A DNA stretch of 12,698 nucleotides from the NCBI GenBank assembly GCA_021780395.1, contig JAJXYU010000052.1, positions 1 to 12,698 on the forward strand, read 5' to 3'. Under the pieces are notes generated by a model. The model saw only the letters and a program-made list of their open reading frames with translations. It was not told the DNA's origin and did not search any database. The position numbers and the translations under genes were made by a program. The DNA is from Pseudomonadota bacterium (lineage in GTDB: Bacteria > Pseudomonadota > Gammaproteobacteria > Steroidobacterales > Steroidobacteraceae). Position 1 is the first letter of the stretch. Every line of letters starts with the position of its first letter. Shown in pieces: positions 1 through 5,707 of the stretch.

Positions 1-900
1 CGCACCCGAGATCGCGTCGACGACGCGCGTCTCCTGGATCGGCTTGCCGGTGTCCAGGGTCTCGAGCTCGGCGAGCGCATCGTTCCGTTCGCGCAGCAGT
101 GCCGCGGCCCGGCGCAGCACGCGCGCGCGCTGCGCGCCGGGCCAGGTGCCCCAGTCGGCCTGCGCCTGGCGCGCGCGCTCGACCGCGGCGTCGACCTCGC
201 TCGCCCCCGCGACGGTGAAATGCGCGAGCACCGCGCCGGTCGCCGGATTGATCGTCGCGAAGCGCTCGCCCGCGCGCGGCACCCCGGGGGCGGCACCGTC
301 CGCGACCCGCCGGGACCGCGCGTCGACCGCGGCCAGGGACGCGATCTCGCGCAGGCGGCCGTCGACGAACGCCGTGACCAGCGCCCTCGCCGCCTCGCTG
401 TCCGCCTCGCGCCACTCCGACAGCGCTGCCCGCAGATACACGCCGTCGATCATCGCCGCGATCATCGCCGCGATCCGACCGGCCTGCTCGGGCGGCACGA
501 GTTTCGCGAGCGAGGCCTTCAGGGTGGAGAGCGTGCGGCGCTGGTACACCGACTGCACGCGCCGCAGGCCGTCGACCTGCAAGGCCTGGCCCCAGAACTG
601 CAGCCACGCGGTCCCGCTGCGCCGCTCGAACTCCTCCGGCGCGAGATTGGCGTCGATCACCGCCTGGATGCGCCCGCGCGGCGTGTGCGCACGACGCAGG
701 CGGGCTCGTACGTGATCGCCGACCCGCCGGGCGAGCGAGCGAAACGCGGCGACCAGCAGACCGTCCTTGTCGCCGAAATAATGCGCGACGAGACCGGGAG
801 AGACGTCGGCGCGCGCGGCGATCTGGGCCAAGGTCGTGCCGGTGAATCCGACTTCCGCTAGGCTATCGATCGTGACCTCGATCAGCTGTCGCCGGCGCAT
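1..900 (-). CDS. BetI-type TetR repressor fused in frame to BetB-type betaine aldehyde dehydrogenase (3' end outside window)
   Basis: I translated the minus strand by hand; it is open without a stop from 1038 to the window edge. Residues 1-185 are BetI-like: an HTH region (about 7-45) containing ADVSPGLVAHYFGDKDGLL, then the C-terminal ligand domain with IDGVYLRAALS at 151-161. A 20-25 residue linker (about 187-210) leads into an NAD-dependent aldehyde dehydrogenase N-terminus: ERFATINPATG at 212-222, RERNDALAELETLDTGK at 270-286. BetI represses choline-to-betaine genes and BetB oxidises betaine aldehyde to glycine betaine; they are normally separate genes of betIBA. Catalytic Cys and Glu lie outside the window. 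The ATG at 900 fits the start of BetI homology, with GAGG just upstream; a TTG at 954 with a better-placed GAGGG is an alternative. The dehydrogenase half could instead act on 4-trimethylaminobutyraldehyde, as that enzyme is in the same superfamily. Confidence 0.82.
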   Translation of the reverse strand, partial: MRRRQLIEVTIDSLAEVGFTGTTLAQIAARADVSPGLVAHYFGDKDGLLVAAFRSLARRVGDHVRARLRRAHTPRGRIQAVIDANLAPEEFERRSGTAWLQFWGQALQVDGLRRVQSVYQRRTLSTLKASLAKLVPPEQAGRIAAMIAAMIDGVYLRAALSEWREADSEAARALVTAFVDGRLREIASLAAVDARSRRVADGAAPGVPRAGERFATINPATGAVLAHFTVAGASEVDAAVERARQAQADWGTWPGAQRARVLRRAAALLRERNDALAELETLDTGKPIQETRVVDAISGA

Positions 901-938
901 GTCCTCGACCGCTTCACGGGACGCGTCGGCACGGGGAG

Positions 939-955
939 TTGAGTGACTGTTCAAT
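939..955. promoter_or_regulatory. Candidate BetI operator
   Basis: TTGAGTGACTGTTCAAT lies just upstream of the betI ATG. It is an imperfect dyad with TTGA and TCAA outer arms. From memory, BetI boxes in Gammaproteobacteria look like a TTGA...GTTCAAT dyad, and this site resembles that. Its position between the divergent repressor and transporter genes suits control of both. No motif scan was possible. If it is an operator, the TTG at 954 inside it is less likely to be the betI start. Confidence 0.4.
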
Positions 956-975
956 CGCAGGGCCCTCGCTGGCTG

Positions 976-989
976 CACGGTCGACCGTG
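976..989. promoter_or_regulatory. Perfect 14-bp palindrome in the divergent promoter region
   Basis: CACGGTCGACCGTG is a perfect dyad in the non-coding gap between the betI-betB frame and the transporter gene. Such a dyad is a possible binding site for a dimeric regulator, but short GC-rich palindromes also arise by chance at this base composition, and no second copy was noticed. Confidence 0.25.
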
Positions 990-1020
990 ATGGACGGCCG
1001 CCGGAAATTCGTCTACGATC

Positions 1021-1060
1021 GGAAAAAATAATAATCGATTAATAATTTCAATTGATTAGG
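1021..1060. promoter_or_regulatory. AT-rich divergent promoter/operator island upstream of the transporter
   Basis: This stretch is far more AT-rich than the rest of the window. It carries the 10-bp palindrome TAATCGATTA (1032-1041) and the 8-bp palindrome TCAATTGA (1048-1055). It sits directly upstream of the transporter start and about 120 bp upstream of the divergent betI start. It most likely holds promoter and operator elements. No consensus -35/-10 pair stands out; a weak sigma-70-like pair TGGACG (991-996) and TACGAT (1013-1018), 16 bp apart, lies just before it. Confidence 0.4.
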
Positions 1061-1063
1061 AAG
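1058..1063 (+). promoter_or_regulatory. Ribosome binding site deciding the GTG start of the transporter gene
   Basis: AGGAAG ends 6 bases before the GTG at 1070. An upstream TTG at 1052 would also be in frame, but no purine-rich site precedes it and it lies inside the AT-rich island, so the GTG is preferred. Confidence 0.5.
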
Positions 1064-1069
1064 CAATCG

Positions 1070-2986
1070 GTGAGCGCTGGCGAGACGAGATTAAACGCAC
1101 GTTCAAACGACCGCTCCGAGGCGTCATCATGCCGCCGCGCGGCGGTCCCGGTCAATACCCGTCGAGCCCGCGCCGCGGCATGGGCCGGCGTGCTCTGGGG
1201 CCTCGTGGCGATCACGTTCGCGGGCTGGCCGAGCGCGGTCCGGGCGGCGGCCGATCCCGCCGAATGCCGGATCGTGCGCTTCTCGGACGTCGGCTGGACC
1301 GACGTGACCTCGACCACGGCGATCACCACCGAGCTGCTGCGCCGGCTCGGCTACTCGCCACGGATCACCGTGCTCTCGGTGCCGGTCACGTTCGCGTCGC
1401 TCGCGGACAACGACATCGACGTGTTTCTCGGGAACTGGATGCCGACCCAGGAGGCGGACCGCCGCCGCTTCATCGCGGCCGGTACGATCGACGTCGTGCG
1501 GGCGAATCTCGTCGGCGCGAAGTACACGCTCGCGGTCCCCGCGTACACCTATGCGGCGGGCCTGACGCGCTTCGCGGACATCGAGCGCTTCGCAGCGCCG
1601 CTGAAAAACCGGATCTACGGGATCGAGCCGGGGAACGACGGCAACCGCAAGATCCTGATGATGTTGAAGAAGAACCTGTTCGGTCTCGGCAATTTCCATC
1701 TCGTCGAGTCGAGCGAGCAAGGCATGCTCGCTCAGGTCGCACGCGCGTACCAGGCGAAACAGCCGATCGTGTTCCTCGCCTGGGAACCGCATCCGATGAA
1801 CATGCGGTTCGACCTGCGGTACCTGAACGGCGGCGACGCGGTGTTCGGGCCGAACTTCGGCGGCGCGACGGTCTACACGGTCACGCGCGCGCACTACCTC
1901 GAGCAATGCCCGAACGTCGGGCACCTGCTCGAGAACCTGCAGTTCTCTCTGCAGGGCGAGAACGAGATGATGGATGCGATCCTGGATCGGCACGAACAGC
2001 CGCGGGCGGCGGCCGCCGCCTGGCTGAAGACGCACGCGAGCACGGTGAACGGCTGGCTGAAGGGCGTCACGACCTTCGACGGGCGCCCGGCCGGCGCCGC
2101 GGTGATCGTCGGGGGCCCCAAGCACACGCCGGCCGACTTCGAGGAGTGGATCGTCGCCCACAAGATCCCGGTCGGCAATGCGGTCGCGGAGATGATCGAC
2201 GCGATCAAGGCGCACGGCACCCGCTTCTTCAACGCGGTGTCGACCGCGATCGGCCGGACCGTGGACGGCCTGACCGCGCTGATGCGCGACGTGTCGGCAC
2301 CGGTGTTCATCGTGATCGCCGCACTCGCGGTCTGGGCGCTGCGCCGCTCCTGGGGTCTCGCCGTGTTCGTCGCGCTCGGTCTGCTGTTCATCCTGAACCA
2401 GGGTTACTGGGCCGAGACGCTGGAGACGCTGTCGCTGGTGATCGTCTCGACCGTGCTGTCGACCCTGATCGGCGTGCCGCTTGGAATAGCGGCGGCACAC
2501 CGACCGCGGCTGTACGCGGCGATGCGGCCGGTGCTCGACCTGATGCAGACCTTGCCGACGTTCGTGTACCTGATCCCGACCCTGGTGCTGTTCGGACTCG
2601 GCGTCGTTCCCGGCCTGATCTCGACCGTGATCTTTGCGCTGCCCGCGCCGATACGCCTCACGCATCTGGGGATCTCGTCGGTGCCCCGCCCGCTGATCGA
2701 GGCGGGCGAGGCCTTCGGGGCGACGCCCGCGCAGCTGCTGTGGAAGGTCGAATTGCCGAGCGCGTCGCCGACGATCGTCGCCGGCGTGACCCAGTGCATC
2801 ATGCTGAGCCTGTCGATGGTCGTGATCGCGGCACTGGTCGGCGCCGGCGGCCTCGGCGTCCCCGTGGTGCGGGCGCTGAACACGGTCCAGGTCGGCATGG
2901 GTTTCGAGGCGGGATTCGCGATCGTGCTGCTCGCGATCATTCTCGACCGCGTGAGCCGTCCGAAGGAATCCGGAGCGCCCCGATGA
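1070..2986 (+). CDS. Choline/carnitine/betaine ABC importer: ChoX-like binding protein fused to ProW-like permease
   Basis: Imports a quaternary amine through the inner membrane. The 638-residue product starts with a long signal region (RR at 31-32, hydrophobic 41-53, likely cleavage near residues 59-60). A type II binding-protein domain (about 66-340) closely resembles choline-binding ChoX: FSDVGWTD (71-78), FLGNWMP (119-125), KYTLA (151-155), YGIEPGNDGNR (183-193), LAWEPHPMN (236-244). W76, D78, W123, Y152 and W238 match the expected ligand-box positions, and C66/C280 could form a disulfide. A spacer then leads to a ProW-like domain (about 405-628) with hydrophobic segments near 411-424, 428-444, 493-512, 575-596 and 612-627, and the EAA-type loop at 544-563. 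Its stop overlaps the ATPase start. Family members include choline, carnitine and betaine carriers, so the substrate is open; ChoX similarity favours choline, the neighbours favour carnitine-like compounds. Confidence 0.87.
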   Translation: MSAGETRLNARSNDRSEASSCRRAAVPVNTRRARAAAWAGVLWGLVAITFAGWPSAVRAAADPAECRIVRFSDVGWTDVTSTTAITTELLRRLGYSPRITVLSVPVTFASLADNDIDVFLGNWMPTQEADRRRFIAAGTIDVVRANLVGAKYTLAVPAYTYAAGLTRFADIERFAAPLKNRIYGIEPGNDGNRKILMMLKKNLFGLGNFHLVESSEQGMLAQVARAYQAKQPIVFLAWEPHPMNMRFDLRYLNGGDAVFGPNFGGATVYTVTRAHYLEQCPNVGHLLENLQFSLQGENEMMDAILDRHEQPRAAAAAWLKTHASTVNGWLKGVTTFDGRPAGAAVIVGGPKHTPADFEEWIVAHKIPVGNAVAEMIDAIKAHGTRFFNAVSTAIGRTVDGLTALMRDVSAPVFIVIAALAVWALRRSWGLAVFVALGLLFILNQGYWAETLETLSLVIVSTVLSTLIGVPLGIAAAHRPRLYAAMRPVLDLMQTLPTFVYLIPTLVLFGLGVVPGLISTVIFALPAPIRLTHLGISSVPRPLIEAGEAFGATPAQLLWKVELPSASPTIVAGVTQCIMLSLSMVVIAALVGAGGLGVPVVRALNTVQVGMGFEAGFAIVLLAIILDRVSRPKESGAPR

Positions 2987-4197
2987 ACGTCGCGATCGAA
3001 TTCAGGTCCGTCGACATCCTCTTTCCGCCCCACGATCGGCGCGACGGCCGCAAGGCGCTGCGCGACGCGCTCGCGCTCCTCGATGCGGGCCGCACCCGCG
3101 CCGAGATCGCGGAGAAGCTCGCGGTGATCGTCGGCGTCGCCGGGGCCTCGCTCGCGGTCGACCGGGGCGAGATCTCGGTGCTGATGGGACTGTCGGGCTC
3201 GGGCAAGTCGACCCTGCTGCGCGCGGCGAACGGATTGAACCGGGTCGCACGCGGCTCGGTGCTCGTCCATGAGCCGGACGGCGCGATCGACGTCGCGAAT
3301 TGCGATGCGACCGCGCTCCGGCGTCTGCGTCGCGAGCGGATCGCGATGGTGTTCCAGCAGTTCGGGCTGCTGCCCTGGCGCACCGTGCGCGACAACGTGG
3401 GGTTCGGCCTGGAGCTGCGCGGTGAATCGGTCGCGGCACGCCGCCGCGTCGTCGACGAGAAGCTCGAACTCGTCGGCCTGACGCAATGGGCCGACCGTCA
3501 CGTCGCCGAGCTCTCCGGCGGGATGCAGCAGCGGGTCGGCCTCGCGCGGGCCTTCGCGACCGATGCGGACATCCTGCTGATGGACGAGCCGTTTTCCGCG
3601 CTGGACCCGCTGATTCGCGGAAAGCTGCAGGACGAGCTCCTGGCGCTGCAGGCGCGCGTGAAGAAGACGATCCTGTTCGTGAGCCACGACATGGACGAAG
3701 CGCTGCGGCTCGGTGACCGGATCACGATCCTCGAGGGCGGCCGCATCGTCCAGACGGGCACCACCGAGGACATCGTGCTCGCGCCGGCGAACGAATACGT
3801 CGCCGAGTTCGTGCGCCACATGAATCCGCTCGACGTGCTCACCGGCGCGATGATCATGCGCGAACGGGGCGCCCTCCCCACGGGCGACGGCGCACTGCGC
3901 CTCGATCCGGCCGGACGATACGCGCTCGCGGTCGATGCGGACGGCCGTCCGGGCGAGGCCCGCGCGGACGGCCATCCGCTGGCGCTGGTTCCCGTTCCCG
4001 CCGACGGGGCGCTGCCGGCCGCCATCGCCGGGCTCGCGATCGCCCCGGCCTCGCTGTCCCTGCACGAGATCATCGCGTTGCGCCAGCGCTCGGGCCACCC
4101 CGTCGTGCTGACCGAGGGCGGCTGCGTCGTCGGGGTCTGCGGCGAGGAGGAGATCCTCAGCGCGCTCGCGGGGGCCCGGGCGCGCGCCGCCGCCTGA
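2983..4197 (+). CDS. ProV-type glycine betaine/choline/carnitine ABC transporter ATPase
   Basis: Energises the importer encoded just upstream; the genes overlap by ATGA (2983-2986), suggesting translational coupling. The 404-residue protein has the ABC elements in order: Walker A GLSGSGKST (69-77), Q-loop VFQQFG with Q124-Q125, signature LSGGMQQ (177-183), Walker B ILLMDEP (197-203), D-loop SALD and switch His235. The N-terminal segment before Walker A (about 20-55, ALRDALALLDAGRTRAEI) is typical of the ProV/OpuAA subfamily. The C-terminal 120 residues have the length and ending (HPVVLTEGGCVVGVCGEEEI) of a degenerate tandem-CBS region, which in relatives senses ionic strength; whether it still does so here cannot be told. 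The upstream frame stays open for a long way, but this is antisense-like GC-rich coincidence and the ATG at 2983 begins the family homology. Confidence 0.93.
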   Translation: MNVAIEFRSVDILFPPHDRRDGRKALRDALALLDAGRTRAEIAEKLAVIVGVAGASLAVDRGEISVLMGLSGSGKSTLLRAANGLNRVARGSVLVHEPDGAIDVANCDATALRRLRRERIAMVFQQFGLLPWRTVRDNVGFGLELRGESVAARRRVVDEKLELVGLTQWADRHVAELSGGMQQRVGLARAFATDADILLMDEPFSALDPLIRGKLQDELLALQARVKKTILFVSHDMDEALRLGDRITILEGGRIVQTGTTEDIVLAPANEYVAEFVRHMNPLDVLTGAMIMRERGALPTGDGALRLDPAGRYALAVDADGRPGEARADGHPLALVPVPADGALPAAIAGLAIAPASLSLHEIIALRQRSGHPVVLTEGGCVVGVCGEEEILSALAGARARAAA

Positions 4198-4198
4198 T

Positions 4199-4230
4199 CG
4201 GCCGCGGACCCCGCCCGCCCCCGCCGGCCG
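4199..4230 (+). terminator. Possible stem-loop after the transporter ATPase
   Basis: CGGCCGCGG (4199-4207) can pair with CCGCCGGCCG (4221-4230), leaving one bulged base and a C-rich loop. It begins two bases after the stop codon. No T-tract follows, so an intrinsic terminator is doubtful. It may be attenuating or only a product of high GC. Confidence 0.22.
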
Positions 4231-4241
4231 TCGCGTCTGGT

Positions 4242-4270
4242 GTAAATATTATCGTCATGATAATTTGACC
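4242..4270 (+). promoter_or_regulatory. AT-rich promoter with perfect inverted repeat upstream of the cdhC-like gene
   Basis: An AT-rich island breaks the GC-rich background 45-70 bp before the cdhC-like start. It contains the perfect inverted repeat ATTATC-GTCAT-GATAAT (4248-4264: 6-bp arms, 5-bp spacer). Either TATTAT (4247-4252) or GATAAT (4259-4264) could be a -10 element, without a good -35. An operator overlapping the -10 box for a TetR-type regulator is the simplest reading. A GTCAT core flanked by AT-rich arms recurs at 11974-11978. Confidence 0.45.
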
Positions 4271-4312
4271 GGACCACGCCTTCCCCTCAAGGACTCAGGA
4301 CCAGGAGCCGCC

Positions 4313-5212
4313 ATGAACCACGAAGTGATCATCAGCTGCGCCGTGACCGGCGACGACACCAAAGTCACCAAGAGCCCGCACTGCGCGGTCACGCCGGCCG
4401 AGATCGCGGCCACGTCGATCGAGGCGGCCAAGGCCGGCGCGGCGATCGTGCACATCCACGTTCGCGACCCGGACACCGGCGCGTTCAGCATGGAGACCCG
4501 CCACTACCGCGAGGTCGTCAAGCGGATCCGCGAGAGCGGCGTCGACGTGATCGTGAACCTGACCTGCGGAATGGGCGGATACATCGTCGTCGGCGACAAG
4601 GGCCTCGCGGACACCCCGGGACCGGGCAGCGACTTCGTGAACCAGGAAGATCGCATGCGGCACGTGATCGATCTGTGCCAGGAAGGACGGTATCGCCCGG
4701 AAATCGCGACGCTCGACTGCGGCAGCCTGAACTTCGGCGACGGCAACCGCGCGTACGTGTCGACGCCGAACTACCTGCGCCAGGGCGCGGCGATCCTGAA
4801 GGATCTGAAGGTCAAACCCGAGCTCGAGGTGTTCGACACCGGGAACCTCTGGTTCGTGAAGCAGATGATCAAGGAAGGTCTCCTCGAGTCGCCGTCGCTG
4901 ATCCAGCTGTGCATGGGGATCCAGTACGGCGTGCCCGCCGACATCGGCCACGCGCTCGCGATGGTCAACGCGCTGCCGCCGGACTGCAACTGGGGAACGT
5001 TCGCGATCAGCCGCATGCAGATGCCCTGGGTCGCGCAGTCGGTGCTGCTCGGCGGCAACGTTCGCGTCGGTCTCGAGGACAACCTGTACCTCAGCAAGGG
5101 TGTCTACGCGAGCAATGCGCAGCTCGTCACGAAGGCCCGCTCGATCGTCGAGGCGATGGGCGCGCGCGTGCTGACCCCGGCCGAGGCGCGCGGGCGCCTC
5201 AAGCTCGGCTGA
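4313..5212 (+). CDS. cdhC: 3-dehydrocarnitine cleavage enzyme (BKACE family, CdhC-like)
   Basis: Beta-keto acid cleavage enzymes of this family condense a beta-keto acid with acetyl-CoA, giving acetoacetate and a new CoA thioester. With 3-dehydrocarnitine the products are betainyl-CoA and acetoacetate. The 299-residue length is normal for this cytosolic family. Visible motifs: ISCAVTGDDTK near the N-terminus, zinc-ligand motif IVHIHVRDP with H47 and H49, VNLTCGMGG (81-89), TLDCGSLNF (133-141), and RVGLEDNLY (251-259) with E255, the expected third metal ligand. The ATG at 4313 is preceded by AGGAG six bases away. BKACE substrates vary widely, so the dehydrocarnitine assignment rests on the neighbouring carnitine dehydrogenase and thioesterases, which occur together in known carnitine catabolic clusters. 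First gene of a tight four-gene run. Confidence 0.88.
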   Translation: MNHEVIISCAVTGDDTKVTKSPHCAVTPAEIAATSIEAAKAGAAIVHIHVRDPDTGAFSMETRHYREVVKRIRESGVDVIVNLTCGMGGYIVVGDKGLADTPGPGSDFVNQEDRMRHVIDLCQEGRYRPEIATLDCGSLNFGDGNRAYVSTPNYLRQGAAILKDLKVKPELEVFDTGNLWFVKQMIKEGLLESPSLIQLCMGIQYGVPADIGHALAMVNALPPDCNWGTFAISRMQMPWVAQSVLLGGNVRVGLEDNLYLSKGVYASNAQLVTKARSIVEAMGARVLTPAEARGRLKLG

Positions 5213-5228
5213 GCGGGAGCCGCGCGGG

Positions 5229-5702
5229 ATGGAGGCGTTGAAGCCCTACGAGGTCGCGATCGAGCCGACCTGGATCGATTACAACGGCCATCTGCGCGAC
5301 GCGTACTACGGCGTCGCGTTCAGCCTCGCGATCGACGACGTGATGGATCAGCTCGGCCTCGACGCCGACTATCGCGCACGCACCCGGGGAACGCTCTACA
5401 CGCTGGAGATGCACTGCCACTTCCTGCACGAGGTGAAGCAGTCGGACGCCCTGCGGGTGCGTTGCGTGGTGCTCGATGCCGACGCGAAGCGCATCCTGAT
5501 CGCCGGCGTGTTCGAGCGCGGCACCGACCGCACGGTCGCCGCGGTCCTCGAGGCGATGCTGCTGCACGTGATCCAGGGTGAACCGACGAAGAGCGCGCCA
5601 CTGCCGGCGGCGATCGCCGATCGCGTCGAGCAACTGAAGTGCACCGCCGAGTGGCCGTCCGACTGGCCGCGGTCCCGCACGCTCGCGATCCGTCGGGGAT
5701 GA
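5229..5702 (+). CDS. cdhB: Hotdog-fold thioesterase, probable betainyl-CoA thioesterase (CdhB-like)
   Basis: A 157-residue 4-hydroxybenzoyl-CoA-thioesterase-type single hotdog domain with no signal or membrane segment. WIDYNGHLRDAYY (15-27) carries the conserved Asp17 and the N-G-H turn at the start of the central helix; LEMHCHFLHEVK (59-70) is the following strand motif. In carnitine catabolism the partner of the BKACE enzyme hydrolyses betainyl-CoA to glycine betaine and CoA, and this gene starts 16 bp after the BKACE stop. It is recognisably related to the thioesterase domain fused to the dehydrogenase at 10453-11937 (shared W-(I/V)-D-Y-N, LxEVK and VLxADAKR). With two such domains in the locus, one may act on carnitinyl-CoA instead; sequence alone does not decide. 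Confidence 0.82.
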   Translation: MEALKPYEVAIEPTWIDYNGHLRDAYYGVAFSLAIDDVMDQLGLDADYRARTRGTLYTLEMHCHFLHEVKQSDALRVRCVVLDADAKRILIAGVFERGTDRTVAAVLEAMLLHVIQGEPTKSAPLPAAIADRVEQLKCTAEWPSDWPRSRTLAIRRG

Positions 5703-5707
5703 CCGGG

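Noticed and set aside
280..282. GTG (complement of 280-282) as an independent betB start.
   Set aside because: No purine-rich ribosome site precedes it, and starting there would remove the N-terminal strands of the dehydrogenase.
448..475. Tandem duplication of a 12-bp unit (GATCATCGCCGC twice, then GATC).
   Set aside because: It encodes IAAMIAAMIDG in the BetI C-terminal domain. By my alignment with E. coli BetI there is no length gain, so it reflects codon bias in a helix rather than a repeat expansion.
44..861. Two plus-strand open frames over the betI-betB region.
   Set aside because: They are antisense shadows of the BetI-BetB reading frame and show no family motifs.
1052..1069. TTG at 1052 as the start of the transporter gene.
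   Set aside because: It lies in the AT-rich promoter island without a ribosome site; the GTG at 1070 has AGGAAG six bases upstream.
1129..2982. Upstream extension of the ATPase frame, which would add about 618 N-terminal residues.
   Set aside because: The extension is out of frame with, and wholly overlaps, the clearly real binding-protein-permease gene. Its sequence is Arg-rich noise, and ATPase homology begins at the ATG at 2983.
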